Assembly (NCBI GenBank): GCA_036823295.1 | Contig: DAISGD010000016.1 | Span: 1 to 59,409 of the forward strand | From: UBA4742 sp002403895 | Lineage (GTDB): Bacteria > Actinomycetota > Acidimicrobiia > Acidimicrobiales > Acidimicrobilacustridaceae | Direction of reading: 5' to 3' | DNA: 59,409 nt | Part shown: one piece after another, positions 8,978 to 17,066 of the stretch | How the letters are laid out: each line of letters begins with the position of its first letter | How positions within the stretch are numbered: position 1 is the stretch's first letter | The notes under the pieces: generated by a model | Databases searched by the model: none | What the model was told of the DNA's origin: nothing | What the model saw: the letters and a program-made list of their open reading frames with translations, nothing else | Position numbers and translations under genes: made by a program

Positions 8978-10016
8978 CCGATGATGCTCCCACGCCGACG
9001 GGGTGGCTGGAGGCCACCTGCAGCAGCCTCCGCGCCTTGAGCTCGGTCTCGGCCCATTCGCCCGATGGCGCCGAATCCCACGTGATCCCACCGCCAGTGC
9101 CGAAGTGCAGAGCGCCGTCGTCGACCCAGAACGTCCGGATGGCCACGTTCAACTCACCCTCGGCCCGGTCGGCGTCGACCCAACCCACCGCGCCGCAGTA
9201 GACGCCGCGCTCGACCGGCTCGAGCCGTGCGATGTGGTCGAGCGCGGCGCGCTTGGGGGCCCCGGTCACCGAGCCGGGGGGAAAGGTGGCGTCGATGGCG
9301 GCGGCCCACCCCAGGCCCGGTCGCAGGTGTCCTTCGACGGTGCTCACCAGGTGCACCAGTCCTGGGTGGGGTTCGACCGACAGCAGTGCCGGCACCTGTA
9401 CCGTCCCCCAGTCGCACACCCGGCCGAGGTCGTTGCGCACCAGGTCGACGATCATGATGTTCTCCGCCCGGTCCTTGGGGAGGAAGTCGTCGACGGTGGC
9501 GGCGGTGCCCTTGATGGGCGATGACCACACCCGGTTGCCTGATCGGGCCAAGAACCGCTCTGGCGAGGCGGAGGCCACCTCGACTCGGTGGGCGGGTAGG
9601 CGAACGACGGCGCTGAACGGGGCGGGGTTGCCGGCGGCCAGCGCCGCGCCCAGCGCGGCGACGTCGACCGGAGCGGGCAACGGAGCCGAGAGCCGTCGGG
9701 TGAGGTTGACCTGATAGACGTCACCGGCGGCGATGGCCGAGCGGATCGCCTCCACCCCCGCCTCGAATCCGGCCTGATCGAGGCTGGTCGTCCACGACTG
9801 GACCGGCGGTCCGTGCCACGGAAGCCCGGGCCACGGGCGGGCCGGGCGTACCTCAGCGAAGCGGGCACACACCGGGTCACCGGAGAAGGGCAGAACCACG
9901 GCCCAGAAGCCGCTCGAATCCAGGGCGGCGAGGTCCGCGGTGACGTCGAGCAGACCGGTGGCCAGGCGGCCGCCGACCACCGCGAGGGGAGCGAGTTCGG
10001 GCGTCACGCCTACCAT
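8970..10016 (-). CDS. pabB: Aminodeoxychorismate synthase component I
   Basis: Chorismate-binding enzyme, 348 residues, making 4-amino-4-deoxychorismate for folate. Visible motifs are GDVYQVNLTRRL, SPIKGTAAT, the metal-binding stretch RAENIMIVDLVRNDLGRV, TFPPGSVTGAPK and GGGITWDS. The PIKGT motif (Lys rather than Ala) is the PabB signature and separates it from anthranilate synthase TrpE. The N-terminal half is shorter than usual for the family. It overlaps pabC by 8 bp and diverges from the acyl-CoA dehydrogenase with only 8 bp between start codons. Confidence 0.9.
   Translation of the reverse strand: MVGVTPELAPLAVVGGRLATGLLDVTADLAALDSSGFWAVVLPFSGDPVCARFAEVRPARPWPGLPWHGPPVQSWTTSLDQAGFEAGVEAIRSAIAAGDVYQVNLTRRLSAPLPAPVDVAALGAALAAGNPAPFSAVVRLPAHRVEVASASPERFLARSGNRVWSSPIKGTAATVDDFLPKDRAENIMIVDLVRNDLGRVCDWGTVQVPALLSVEPHPGLVHLVSTVEGHLRPGLGWAAAIDATFPPGSVTGAPKRAALDHIARLEPVERGVYCGAVGWVDADRAEGELNVAIRTFWVDDGALHFGTGGGITWDSAPSGEWAETELKARRLLQVASSHPVGVGASSDG
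10011..10016 (+). promoter_or_regulatory. -10 box of the acyl-CoA dehydrogenase gene (TACCAT)
   Basis: TACCAT followed by 8 nt and ATG 10025. The box overlaps the pabB start codon on the other strand, so the two transcription units share their start region. Confidence 0.5.
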
Positions 10017-10024
10017 CCTCGCCT

Positions 10025-11182
10025 ATGAGCATCGAACTCACTGCCGAGCAGGAAGCACTGCGTCTGGTCGTGCGCGATTTCGCCGCGAGCGAGATCGCCC
10101 CTCACGCCGAGGCCTGGGACCGAGACCACACGTTCCCCGTCGACGTGGTCCAGGCCATGGGGGATCTGGGCCTGTTCGGTATCCCCTTCCCGGAGGAGTA
10201 CGGCGGGGGAGGGGCCGACCTCACCACGCTGTGCGTCGCCATCGAGGAGCTGGGTCGGGTCGACCAGTCGATGGCTATCACCTTGGAGGCCGCCGTCGGG
10301 TTGGGCGCCAACCCCATCTTCCAGTTCGGCACCGAGGAGCAGCGCCAGCGATGGCTCCCCGACCTGATCGCGGGGCGGACGCTCGGGGGCTTCGGTCTCA
10401 CCGAGCCTGATGCCGGCAGTGACGCCGGCGGGACTCGGACCCGCGCCGTGCTCGACGAGACGACCGACGAGTGGGTCATCAACGGTGAGAAGGCGTTCAT
10501 CACCAACTCGGGCACCGAGATCACCTCTCTGGTGACGGTGACGGCGTTGACCGGTTCGGTCGGCGGCCGCCCCGAGATCAGCACCATCGTGGTGCCTGCC
10601 GGGACGCCGGGCTTCACGGTGCAGCCGCCGTACCGCAAGATGGGCTGGCACGCCTCGGACACGCACGGACTCACGTTCACCGAATGCCGGGTCCCGGCGG
10701 CCAACCTGTTGGGGGAGCGAGGCCGGGGCTTCGCCAACTTCCTGGCCATTCTCGATGACGGGCGGGTGGCCATCGCTGCGCTCGCCGTCGGGGTCATCGA
10801 GGGCTGCCTGGCCGCCGGCGTGCGCTACGCCAACGAACGTCACACGTTCGGCCGCCCCATCGGCTCGAACCAGGGCATCGCTTTCAAGTGCGCCGACCTG
10901 GCGGTCATGGCCGAGGCGGCCCGGTCCCTGACCTATGGCGCCGCCGCTCGTCGCGATGCCGGCAAGCCGTTCAAGAAGGAAGCGGCCATGGCCAAGCTCT
11001 ATGCCACCGAGGCGGCGGTCACGGCGACGCGGGAGGCCACCCAGATCTTCGGCGGCTACGGCTTCATCGACGAGACCCCGGTGGCCCGCTTCTACCGGGA
11101 CGCCAAGATCCTCGAGATCGGTGAGGGGACGAGCGAGATCCAGCGCTTGGTGATCGGTCGCGAGCTGGGCCTCCCGGTCTGA
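10025..11182 (+). CDS. Acyl-CoA dehydrogenase
   Basis: FAD-dependent alpha,beta-dehydrogenation of acyl-CoA thioesters, 385 residues, full length for the family. Visible are FGLTEPDAGSDAGGTRTRA (flavin loop), KAFITNSG, the C-terminal QIFGGYGFIDETPVARFYRDAKI and EIGEGTSEIQRLVIGREL. The catalytic Glu is expected in the ILEIGEGTSE segment, as in short- and medium-chain enzymes. Chain-length specificity cannot be inferred. No electron-transfer flavoprotein or other beta-oxidation gene is adjacent. Confidence 0.92.
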   Translation: MSIELTAEQEALRLVVRDFAASEIAPHAEAWDRDHTFPVDVVQAMGDLGLFGIPFPEEYGGGGADLTTLCVAIEELGRVDQSMAITLEAAVGLGANPIFQFGTEEQRQRWLPDLIAGRTLGGFGLTEPDAGSDAGGTRTRAVLDETTDEWVINGEKAFITNSGTEITSLVTVTALTGSVGGRPEISTIVVPAGTPGFTVQPPYRKMGWHASDTHGLTFTECRVPAANLLGERGRGFANFLAILDDGRVAIAALAVGVIEGCLAAGVRYANERHTFGRPIGSNQGIAFKCADLAVMAEAARSLTYGAAARRDAGKPFKKEAAMAKLYATEAAVTATREATQIFGGYGFIDETPVARFYRDAKILEIGEGTSEIQRLVIGRELGLPV

Positions 11183-11225
11183 GTTCTTGTCGCGGGGGCG
11201 CGACCGAGGTCGACCGGCCCGCTGC

Positions 11226-11231
11226 TATCCT
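11226..11231 (+). promoter_or_regulatory. -10 box of the LCP gene (TATCCT)
   Basis: TATCCT followed by 8 nt and ATG 11240; leaderless or nearly so. Confidence 0.5.
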
Positions 11232-11239
11232 TTGGCGCT

Positions 11240-12685
11240 ATGTCTGGTGGCCCCCGGCCGTCGCGTCGGCGCCGTACGTGGCCCCAGCGACTGCTCCTCG
11301 CATTCAACGTCGTCGTCGTCCTGATCTGCTTTTCGTCCGCGGTCGGGCTGGCCTACGTGTTCCGCCAGGCCAGCGACATCCAGCGCTTCGGGGGTCTGAG
11401 CGCGACGCTCGATCAGAAGCCGGGCAAGGGCGAACCCGCGAACTTCCTGCTGGTCGGGGTGGACAACGCCGAGGGTCTCCAAAAGAACGATCCGGTACTG
11501 ATCGGGCGCTCTCAGGCGTCGCTGCTGTCGGACACGATCATGATCATCCGGGTCGATCCCCAGACCCACCAGGCGGCGATCCTCTCGTTGCCTCGTGATC
11601 TTTATGTGCCGATCGCCGACACCGGCGGCAAGTCCAAGATCAACTCGGCGCTTCCCGGCGGCGGGCCCCAGCGGCTGATCAAGACCATCCAGCAGAACTT
11701 CGGCATCCCCATCAACGGGTTCATCGAGGTGAACTTCGCCGGCTTCCGCTCGTTGGTGGACGCCGTCAACGGCGTGCCCATCTACTTCCCGTGGCCGGCG
11801 CGCGACAACCACACCGGCTTCTTGGTGGAGGACCCGGGCTGTGTGACCCTGGACGGGGTCCAGGCGTTGGCCTACGCCCGGTCCCGCTACTTCGAGACGA
11901 AGCAGGGCAACCAGTGGGTGGCCGACCCCAGCAGTGACTTCGGACGCATCAGCCGCCAGCAGCAGTTCATCAAGCTGGCGCTCAAACGGGCCATCGCCAA
12001 GGGCATCCGCAATCCGTTCGTGCTCACCCAGCTCGTCGGGGTGGCGCAGGCCAACGTGAAGCTGGACGATCAGATCACCACTCAGGACCTGCTCGATCTC
12101 GGTCGGGAGTTCAAGGATTTCGACCCGGACACCCTGCAGGTGTACACGCCGCCTGCCACGGGGGCCGACATCGGTGGGGCCTCAGTGCTGCTGCTCGACA
12201 AGGTCGGCGCCCAACCGCTGTTCGATCTGTTCCGGGGCAAGGCCGACCCGAACAATCCGCTCCGAACAATCCTGGTCGAGGTGCGCAACGGCTCGGGGAA
12301 GGCGGGGCAAGGCCAAGACGTGCTCAAGTCACTCGACGACATCGGCTTCGGGACGATCGCGTCGAGCGATGCCTCGAGTTTTCGCAACCAGCGCACCGAG
12401 ATCCGCTACGCCCCCGGGGCGGAGAGCTCGGCGGTGCAGCTGGCCCGCTACCTCGACGGCGATCCCAAGTTCACGGTTGATCGCAGCCTCGCCGTCACCA
12501 ACATCGTGCTGGTGACCGGTCGCGACTTCACCGGCATGCGCGCTTCGCCCCGCCCGGAGACGGACTTCTCCTTGTTCTTGGCCACCACCACGACCACCAC
12601 GGTGGGGCCGGGTGGGCCGGTTGCTCCCCCCACCACGTCACGGGGGATGTTGCCCCAGACGCCACCGGGCGAGACCTGCGGCTGA
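11240..12685 (+). CDS. LytR-CpsA-Psr (LCP) family cell-wall glycopolymer ligase with LytR_C domain
   Basis: 481 residues: basic cytoplasmic N-terminus, one membrane helix (about residues 15-35), then the extracellular LCP domain with SDTIMIIRVDP, AILSLPRDLYVPI, INGFIEVNFAGF, and LDGVQALAYARSRYF, which holds the Arg cluster that binds the polyprenyl pyrophosphate. A LytR_C domain follows (ILVEVRNGSGKAGQG onward) and a Thr/Pro-rich tail. LCP enzymes transfer lipid-linked glycans to the wall; in M. tuberculosis cpsA is near wbbL and manC. Its place at the head of the sugar cluster fits attachment of the cluster's product. Confidence 0.9.
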   Translation: MSGGPRPSRRRRTWPQRLLLAFNVVVVLICFSSAVGLAYVFRQASDIQRFGGLSATLDQKPGKGEPANFLLVGVDNAEGLQKNDPVLIGRSQASLLSDTIMIIRVDPQTHQAAILSLPRDLYVPIADTGGKSKINSALPGGGPQRLIKTIQQNFGIPINGFIEVNFAGFRSLVDAVNGVPIYFPWPARDNHTGFLVEDPGCVTLDGVQALAYARSRYFETKQGNQWVADPSSDFGRISRQQQFIKLALKRAIAKGIRNPFVLTQLVGVAQANVKLDDQITTQDLLDLGREFKDFDPDTLQVYTPPATGADIGGASVLLLDKVGAQPLFDLFRGKADPNNPLRTILVEVRNGSGKAGQGQDVLKSLDDIGFGTIASSDASSFRNQRTEIRYAPGAESSAVQLARYLDGDPKFTVDRSLAVTNIVLVTGRDFTGMRASPRPETDFSLFLATTTTTTVGPGGPVAPPTTSRGMLPQTPPGETCG

Positions 12686-12758
12686 CGCGTCCAGGCGACG
12701 CTCGCGTCGCCCGTGCCCCGCGCACGAGGCCGTGCCCAGTCCGTCGATGGGGGCCGAT

Positions 12759-12764
12759 TACGCT
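12759..12764 (+). promoter_or_regulatory. Candidate -10 box for ugd (TACGCT)
   Basis: TACGCT in the 123-bp space after the LCP gene, giving a leader of about 38 nt that includes the ribosome-binding stretch GGAGGGAGCG before ATG 12809. Confidence 0.35.
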
Positions 12765-12808
12765 GTGATGACGTTGACGCCGGGCGGGGCCCGGAGGGAG
12801 CGAACGAC

Positions 12809-15055
12809 ATGGCCAACATCGCGATCATCGGGACCGGGTACGTCGGTCTCACGACCGGTGCGTGCTTCGCCCATCTCGGTCACAACGTGATCTGCGCCGA
12901 CGTCATCCCCGACAAGGTCGAGCGGCTGTCGCGGGGGGAGATCCCCATCTTCGAGGCCGGCCTCGAGGGGCTGGTTCGTGAAGGGTTGCAATCAGGTCGG
13001 CTGAACTTCGTGCTCGGAGCGGCCAAGGCGGTGGCGGAGAGCGAGTTCCATTACCTCTGCGTGCCCACTCCCCAGGGTGGCGATGGATCGGCCGACCTCA
13101 CCTACATCGAGTCTGCCGCACACGAGATCTCGGCCCTCTTGGCGTCCGAGTCAGTGGTGGTGAACAAATCGACGGTTCCGGTGGGATCGACCCGCCGGGT
13201 GGAGCAGGCGCTGGGCCGGAGTGACGTCTACGTCGTGTCCAACCCGGAGTTTCTGCGGGAGGGCTCGGCGGTCAACGATTTCCTCAATCCCGATCGGATC
13301 GTGATCGGCAGCGACGACCAGGGCGCCGCCATCCGCGTGGCATCGCTCTACATCGGGGTGCCGGCGCCGCTGATGGTGACCGACCCGGCATCGGCCGAGA
13401 CGATCAAGTACGCCAGCAACGCCTTCCTGGCCACCAAACTCTCCTTCGTCAACGCGGTGGCGGCCGTGTGTGAGGCGGTGGGAGCAGACGTCAACGATGT
13501 GGTGCTCGGCATGGGCTACGACAAGCGCATCGGTCACGAGTTCCTCCGCCCCGGGCCTGGTTGGGGCGGTTCCTGTTTCGTCGGTGAGGAGACAGTCCTG
13601 GTACGACGGGGCGACGACGTCCGGCTGAGAACGTTCGAACAACTCGCGGTCGACATCGACCAGTTTGGCGTGGAGGGCTACGAGGTCTACGCCTGGGCGC
13701 CAGCCGAGCCGTCTCCCGCGTTCTTTCCGATCTCGGCCTTCACGGTTCGTCCCTACGCCGGTGACATTCTCGAGGTCAGGACGAAGATGGGTCGTCGGGT
13801 GCGGGTCACCCCCGATCATCCGTTCTTTGTGAACGACGGAGTCGACGGTGACCGGTTCGAGATCCGGTTGGCTCAGGATCTGACCACCAGTGACTGGATT
13901 CCGCTCGCTCAGGATGCCCCGCTTCCCCGGGATGAACGGATCGTCGTCTCGACGCTCGACCACCTGGAGGAGGCGGGACTCGACCTCACCAAGCTGATCG
14001 GCCTGTTCCTCAGTGAGGGCCGGCTCGGCTCGAACTGCGACACGAAACGACTGCCCGACCTGGTCTGGGGTCTCGGCGTCGAGGAAAAGCAAGCGATCCT
14101 CCGCGGACTGTGGGACGGCGACGGGTCCTGGTCGGTCGTGTCCGGCGGTCCCAGCGTGGTGTTCGAGTACGGCACGGTCTCACGCGAACTGGCCGACGGG
14201 ATGTTGAGGCTGCTGGGCGATCTCGGTATCGTGGCCCGACTGAAGTTGGGGCGGACTGCTAAGTCCACGGTGGACACGTATCGGTTGATCATCAGCGGGG
14301 CAGGGCAGGTGGAGCAGGCGGCTTTTCTCTTTCCTGACGACGAGCAAGCGCAGATCCGGGGCTGGATCGCCAAGCAGGCAAGACGCATCAGCCCCACCGG
14401 ATACCGCCGTCTTGGGAAAGGAGCTGCCTCGGTGCGGGTCACCTCGGTCACGCCCGTCCCCTTCGAGGGCCTGGTGTACTCCGTCGAGGTTCCTGGGGCG
14501 CACACCGTCGTGACCACCCACGGGCTCATCGCTCACAACTGTTTTCCAAAAGATGTACAAGCATTGCTCTACATAGCCCGGGAGGCCGGGTACCACTTCG
14601 ACTTGCTCGACGGCGTGGTGAGCGCGAACGAGGAGCAGTTCGCCCGAACCGCCGGGAAGGTGGTGGCCATGGCCGGGGGCTCGGTCGAGGGCAAGGTCAT
14701 CGGGGTGTGGGGCCTCAGCTTCAAGGCCAACACCGACGACCTGCGCCAGTCCCCAGCCCTGCAAATTGTCGAGCGTCTGGTGGCGCAGGGTGCGGTGATC
14801 AAGGCCTATGACCCGTCGGTCCACGGGCCGCTGGAACAGGCCCCCGATGTCGAGATCGTGGGCGACGCCTACGCCGCCTGCGACGGGGCCGAGGTGCTCA
14901 CCGTGCTCACCGAGTGGGACGAGTTCAAGTGGGTGGATCTCGACAAGGTCGCCGACCTCATGGTCCGTCCCTGCATCGTGGATGCCCGCAACCTGCTCGA
15001 CCGTTCGGTCATCACCCGTCGGGGCTTCATCTACCAGGGTGTGGGCCGGAGCTGA
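12809..15055 (+). CDS. ugd: UDP-glucose 6-dehydrogenase precursor containing an intein
   Basis: Oxidises UDP-glucose to UDP-glucuronate with 2 NAD+. The precursor is 748 residues; without the 322-residue intein (residues 256-577) it is 426, the normal family length. The NAD fold starts with AIIGTGYVGLTTGACFA; other hallmarks are NKSTVPVGSTRRVE, SNPEFLREGSAVNDF and, across the intein, GWGGS / CFPKDV, which holds the catalytic Cys. The intein sits directly before this Cys, so unspliced protein must be inactive. ATG 12809 follows GGAGGGAGCGAACGAC; a longer frame from 12713 lacks this signal. The stop overlaps the next start (TGATG), coupling it to UDP-xylose synthase. Confidence 0.95.
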   Translation: MANIAIIGTGYVGLTTGACFAHLGHNVICADVIPDKVERLSRGEIPIFEAGLEGLVREGLQSGRLNFVLGAAKAVAESEFHYLCVPTPQGGDGSADLTYIESAAHEISALLASESVVVNKSTVPVGSTRRVEQALGRSDVYVVSNPEFLREGSAVNDFLNPDRIVIGSDDQGAAIRVASLYIGVPAPLMVTDPASAETIKYASNAFLATKLSFVNAVAAVCEAVGADVNDVVLGMGYDKRIGHEFLRPGPGWGGSCFVGEETVLVRRGDDVRLRTFEQLAVDIDQFGVEGYEVYAWAPAEPSPAFFPISAFTVRPYAGDILEVRTKMGRRVRVTPDHPFFVNDGVDGDRFEIRLAQDLTTSDWIPLAQDAPLPRDERIVVSTLDHLEEAGLDLTKLIGLFLSEGRLGSNCDTKRLPDLVWGLGVEEKQAILRGLWDGDGSWSVVSGGPSVVFEYGTVSRELADGMLRLLGDLGIVARLKLGRTAKSTVDTYRLIISGAGQVEQAAFLFPDDEQAQIRGWIAKQARRISPTGYRRLGKGAASVRVTSVTPVPFEGLVYSVEVPGAHTVVTTHGLIAHNCFPKDVQALLYIAREAGYHFDLLDGVVSANEEQFARTAGKVVAMAGGSVEGKVIGVWGLSFKANTDDLRQSPALQIVERLVAQGAVIKAYDPSVHGPLEQAPDVEIVGDAYAACDGAEVLTVLTEWDEFKWVDLDKVADLMVRPCIVDARNLLDRSVITRRGFIYQGVGRS
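13574..14539 (+). mobile_element. Intein in Ugd (322 aa) with a shortened LAGLIDADG endonuclease domain
   Basis: Protein-splicing element between GGS and CFPKD. It starts with Cys (CFVGEETVLV, block A), has TPDHP at intein residues 79-83 (block B, T-x-x-H), block F at 300-313 (VYSVEVPGAHTVVT) and ends GLIAHN, the canonical penultimate His and terminal Asn, with Cys as the +1 nucleophile. All splicing residues are present. Two LAGLIDADG-type motifs occur at 140-149 (KLIGLFLSEG) and 175-184 (ILRGLWDGDG), only 25 residues apart, so the first half of the endonuclease looks deleted. A UDP-glucose dehydrogenase intein is known in Methanocaldococcus jannaschii (recollection). Confidence 0.95.
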
Positions 15056-15993
15056 TGGCGCGGGTCGTCATCACCGGCGGAGCGGGCTTCCTCGGCTCGA
15101 ATCTGACCCGTGCCCTGTTGGCCCGAGGCGAAGAGGTCGTGGCCATCGACAACCTCAGCACCGGCCGGCGCACCAACATCGCTGATCTGGAGGGCGGTCC
15201 GGGGTTCACCTTCATCGAAGCCGATGTGACGGAGGCGTTCGAGGTCGACGGCCCGGTCGACTCGATCCTCCATTTCGCCAGCCCCGCCTCGCCGCCCCGG
15301 TACCTGGCGATGCCGCTGGAAACCCTGGCGGTGGGCTCCGACGGCACCCGCAACGGCCTCGAGTTGGCCCGGGCCAAGGGCGCCCGGTTCATGCTGGCGT
15401 CGACCAGCGAGGTCTATGGCGACGCGGCGGTCCATCCCCAGCCCGAGACGTATTGGGGCAACGTGAATCCCATCGGGCCCCGCAGCGTCTACGACGAGGC
15501 CAAGCGCTTCGCCGAGGCCCTGACCATGGCCTACCACCGCACCCACGGCGTCGACATCCGGCTCCTCCGTATCTTCAACTCGTATGGCCCCGCCATGGAC
15601 CCAGACGACGGTCGAGTGGTGTCGAACTTCTTGGTCCAAGCCTTGCAGGGCAAGCCCATCACCATCTACGGCGACGGCTCCCAGACCCGCAGCTTCTGCT
15701 ACGTCGACGACGAGGTGCGGGGTATCCTCGCTCTGCTCGACGGCGACTTCCTGGGGCCGGTCAACGTCGGCAATCCCAACGAGTTCACCATGCTCGAGCT
15801 GGCTGACCTCGTCCTGGAACTGACCGCCTCCTCATCGGAGATCGTGTACGAGGCGCTGCCGGCCGACGATCCCACTCAACGCAAGCCCGATCTCACCGTG
15901 GCCATCCGTGAGCTGGGCTGGACCCCGGAGATCCAGCTCCGTGAGGGCCTCACGCGCACCGCCGAGTACTTCCGGACCACGCTAGGACTGTGA
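15055..15993 (+). CDS. uxs: UDP-glucuronate decarboxylase (UDP-xylose synthase), NAD-dependent SDR
   Basis: Extended short-chain dehydrogenase of 312 residues: VVITGGAGFLGSNLTRAL binds NAD, the HFASPASPPRYL stretch is characteristic of UXS, the catalytic triad includes Ser/Thr in ASTSEVYGDA and Tyr/Lys in YDEAKRFAE, and GDGSQTRSFCYVDD follows. It overlaps the ugd stop by 1 bp, so UDP-glucose to UDP-glucuronate to UDP-xylose is encoded as a pair. The longer frame from 14914 runs inside ugd and is not used. A UDP-glucuronate epimerase is less likely because of the HFASPASP motif. Confidence 0.88.
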   Translation: MARVVITGGAGFLGSNLTRALLARGEEVVAIDNLSTGRRTNIADLEGGPGFTFIEADVTEAFEVDGPVDSILHFASPASPPRYLAMPLETLAVGSDGTRNGLELARAKGARFMLASTSEVYGDAAVHPQPETYWGNVNPIGPRSVYDEAKRFAEALTMAYHRTHGVDIRLLRIFNSYGPAMDPDDGRVVSNFLVQALQGKPITIYGDGSQTRSFCYVDDEVRGILALLDGDFLGPVNVGNPNEFTMLELADLVLELTASSSEIVYEALPADDPTQRKPDLTVAIRELGWTPEIQLREGLTRTAEYFRTTLGL

Positions 15994-16056
15994 CGAAATG
16001 ACGAACGTTCCTTCACCACCGCCCGCTCAACCACGGCTCCCCACCGCCGGGCTCGG

Positions 16057-17019
16057 CTAGAGGGCGCGAGCCTCGGCCTCGGCCCGATGAGCCAGGTACC
16101 ACTCGAGCGTTCGGGCCAGACCCGCCTCGAACGACGTCACGGCCACGAAACCGAACTCCTTCTCGGCTCGGGAGCCATCCACTCCGCGTCGGGGCTGACC
16201 ATCGGGCTTCGACGCGTCCCAGCGGATCTCGCCCTCGTAGCCGATCAGCTCGACCATGATCTCGACCAGCTCGCGGATGGGCAGCTCGCGATCGGCGCCG
16301 AGGTTGACCGGCTCACCGCCGTCGTAGTGCTCCGCGGCCAACACGACACCGTGAGCGGCGTCGTCGACGTAGAGGAACTCCCGGCTGGCTGATCCCGTGC
16401 CCCACACCTCGACGGAGTCGTCGCCTGCTTCCTTGGCATCGACCAAGCGCTTCATGAGCGCGGGAATCACATGGGAGACCGCCGGGTGGAACTTGTCGCC
16501 CGGCCCGTACAGGTTCGTCGGCATGAGGTAGACGGCATCCTGGCCGTATTGCTCGCGGTTGGCCTGGACCTGCACCAGTTGAGCCAATTTGGCGATGCCA
16601 TAGGGAGCGTTCGTCTCCTCGGGGTAGCCCTGCCACAGCGAGGACTCCTGGAATGGCACCGGCGTGAACTTGGGGTACGAGCAAATCGTCCCCACCATCA
16701 CCGTCTTGGCCGTGTGGCGGAGCCGGGCCTCGTCGAGCACGTAGGTGCCCATGAGCAGATTGTCGAGGTACAGATCGGCGGGCCGGGCTTGGTTGGCGCC
16801 GATGCCGCCCACGCGAGCCGCCAGATGGATCACGAGGTCCGGCCCGGTGGCGGCGAACAGGGCGGCAACCGCCTGGCGGTCCCGCAGGTCATAGTCGCTG
16901 CTGGTGGGCGTGTGCACCGAGACGGCCCCCAGCGCTTTGAGACGACTCACCACTGCTGAACCCAGGAAGCCGTTTCCGCCGGTGACCATGACCCGCCGGG
17001 TGGACCAGAACGTCGACAT
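16057..17019 (-). CDS. fcl: GDP-L-fucose synthase
   Basis: Epimerase-reductase turning GDP-4-keto-6-deoxy-D-mannose into GDP-L-fucose with NADPH; 320 residues. Motifs are MVTGGNGFLGSAVV, HLAARVGGIGAN, DNLLMGTYVLDEAR, the Ser/Cys in GTICSYPKFTPVPF, Tyr/Lys in NAPYGIAKLAQL, and TNLYGPGDKFHPAVSHVIPA. This set is diagnostic for Fcl/WcaG. It needs the Gmd product encoded at 25-27 kb. It diverges from the first GT4 gene. Confidence 0.93.
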   Translation of the reverse strand: MSTFWSTRRVMVTGGNGFLGSAVVSRLKALGAVSVHTPTSSDYDLRDRQAVAALFAATGPDLVIHLAARVGGIGANQARPADLYLDNLLMGTYVLDEARLRHTAKTVMVGTICSYPKFTPVPFQESSLWQGYPEETNAPYGIAKLAQLVQVQANREQYGQDAVYLMPTNLYGPGDKFHPAVSHVIPALMKRLVDAKEAGDDSVEVWGTGSASREFLYVDDAAHGVVLAAEHYDGGEPVNLGADRELPIRELVEIMVELIGYEGEIRWDASKPDGQPRRGVDGSRAEKEFGFVAVTSFEAGLARTLEWYLAHRAEAEARAL

Positions 17020-17027
17020 GGGTGGTC

Positions 17028-17033
17028 AGCCTA
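17028..17033 (-). promoter_or_regulatory. -10 box of fcl (TAGGCT, minus strand)
   Basis: TAGGCT followed by 8 nt and the ATG at 17019. Confidence 0.5.
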
Positions 17034-17066
17034 CTGGCCCGGTCCGTCGTGGGAGACTCGCACCTC

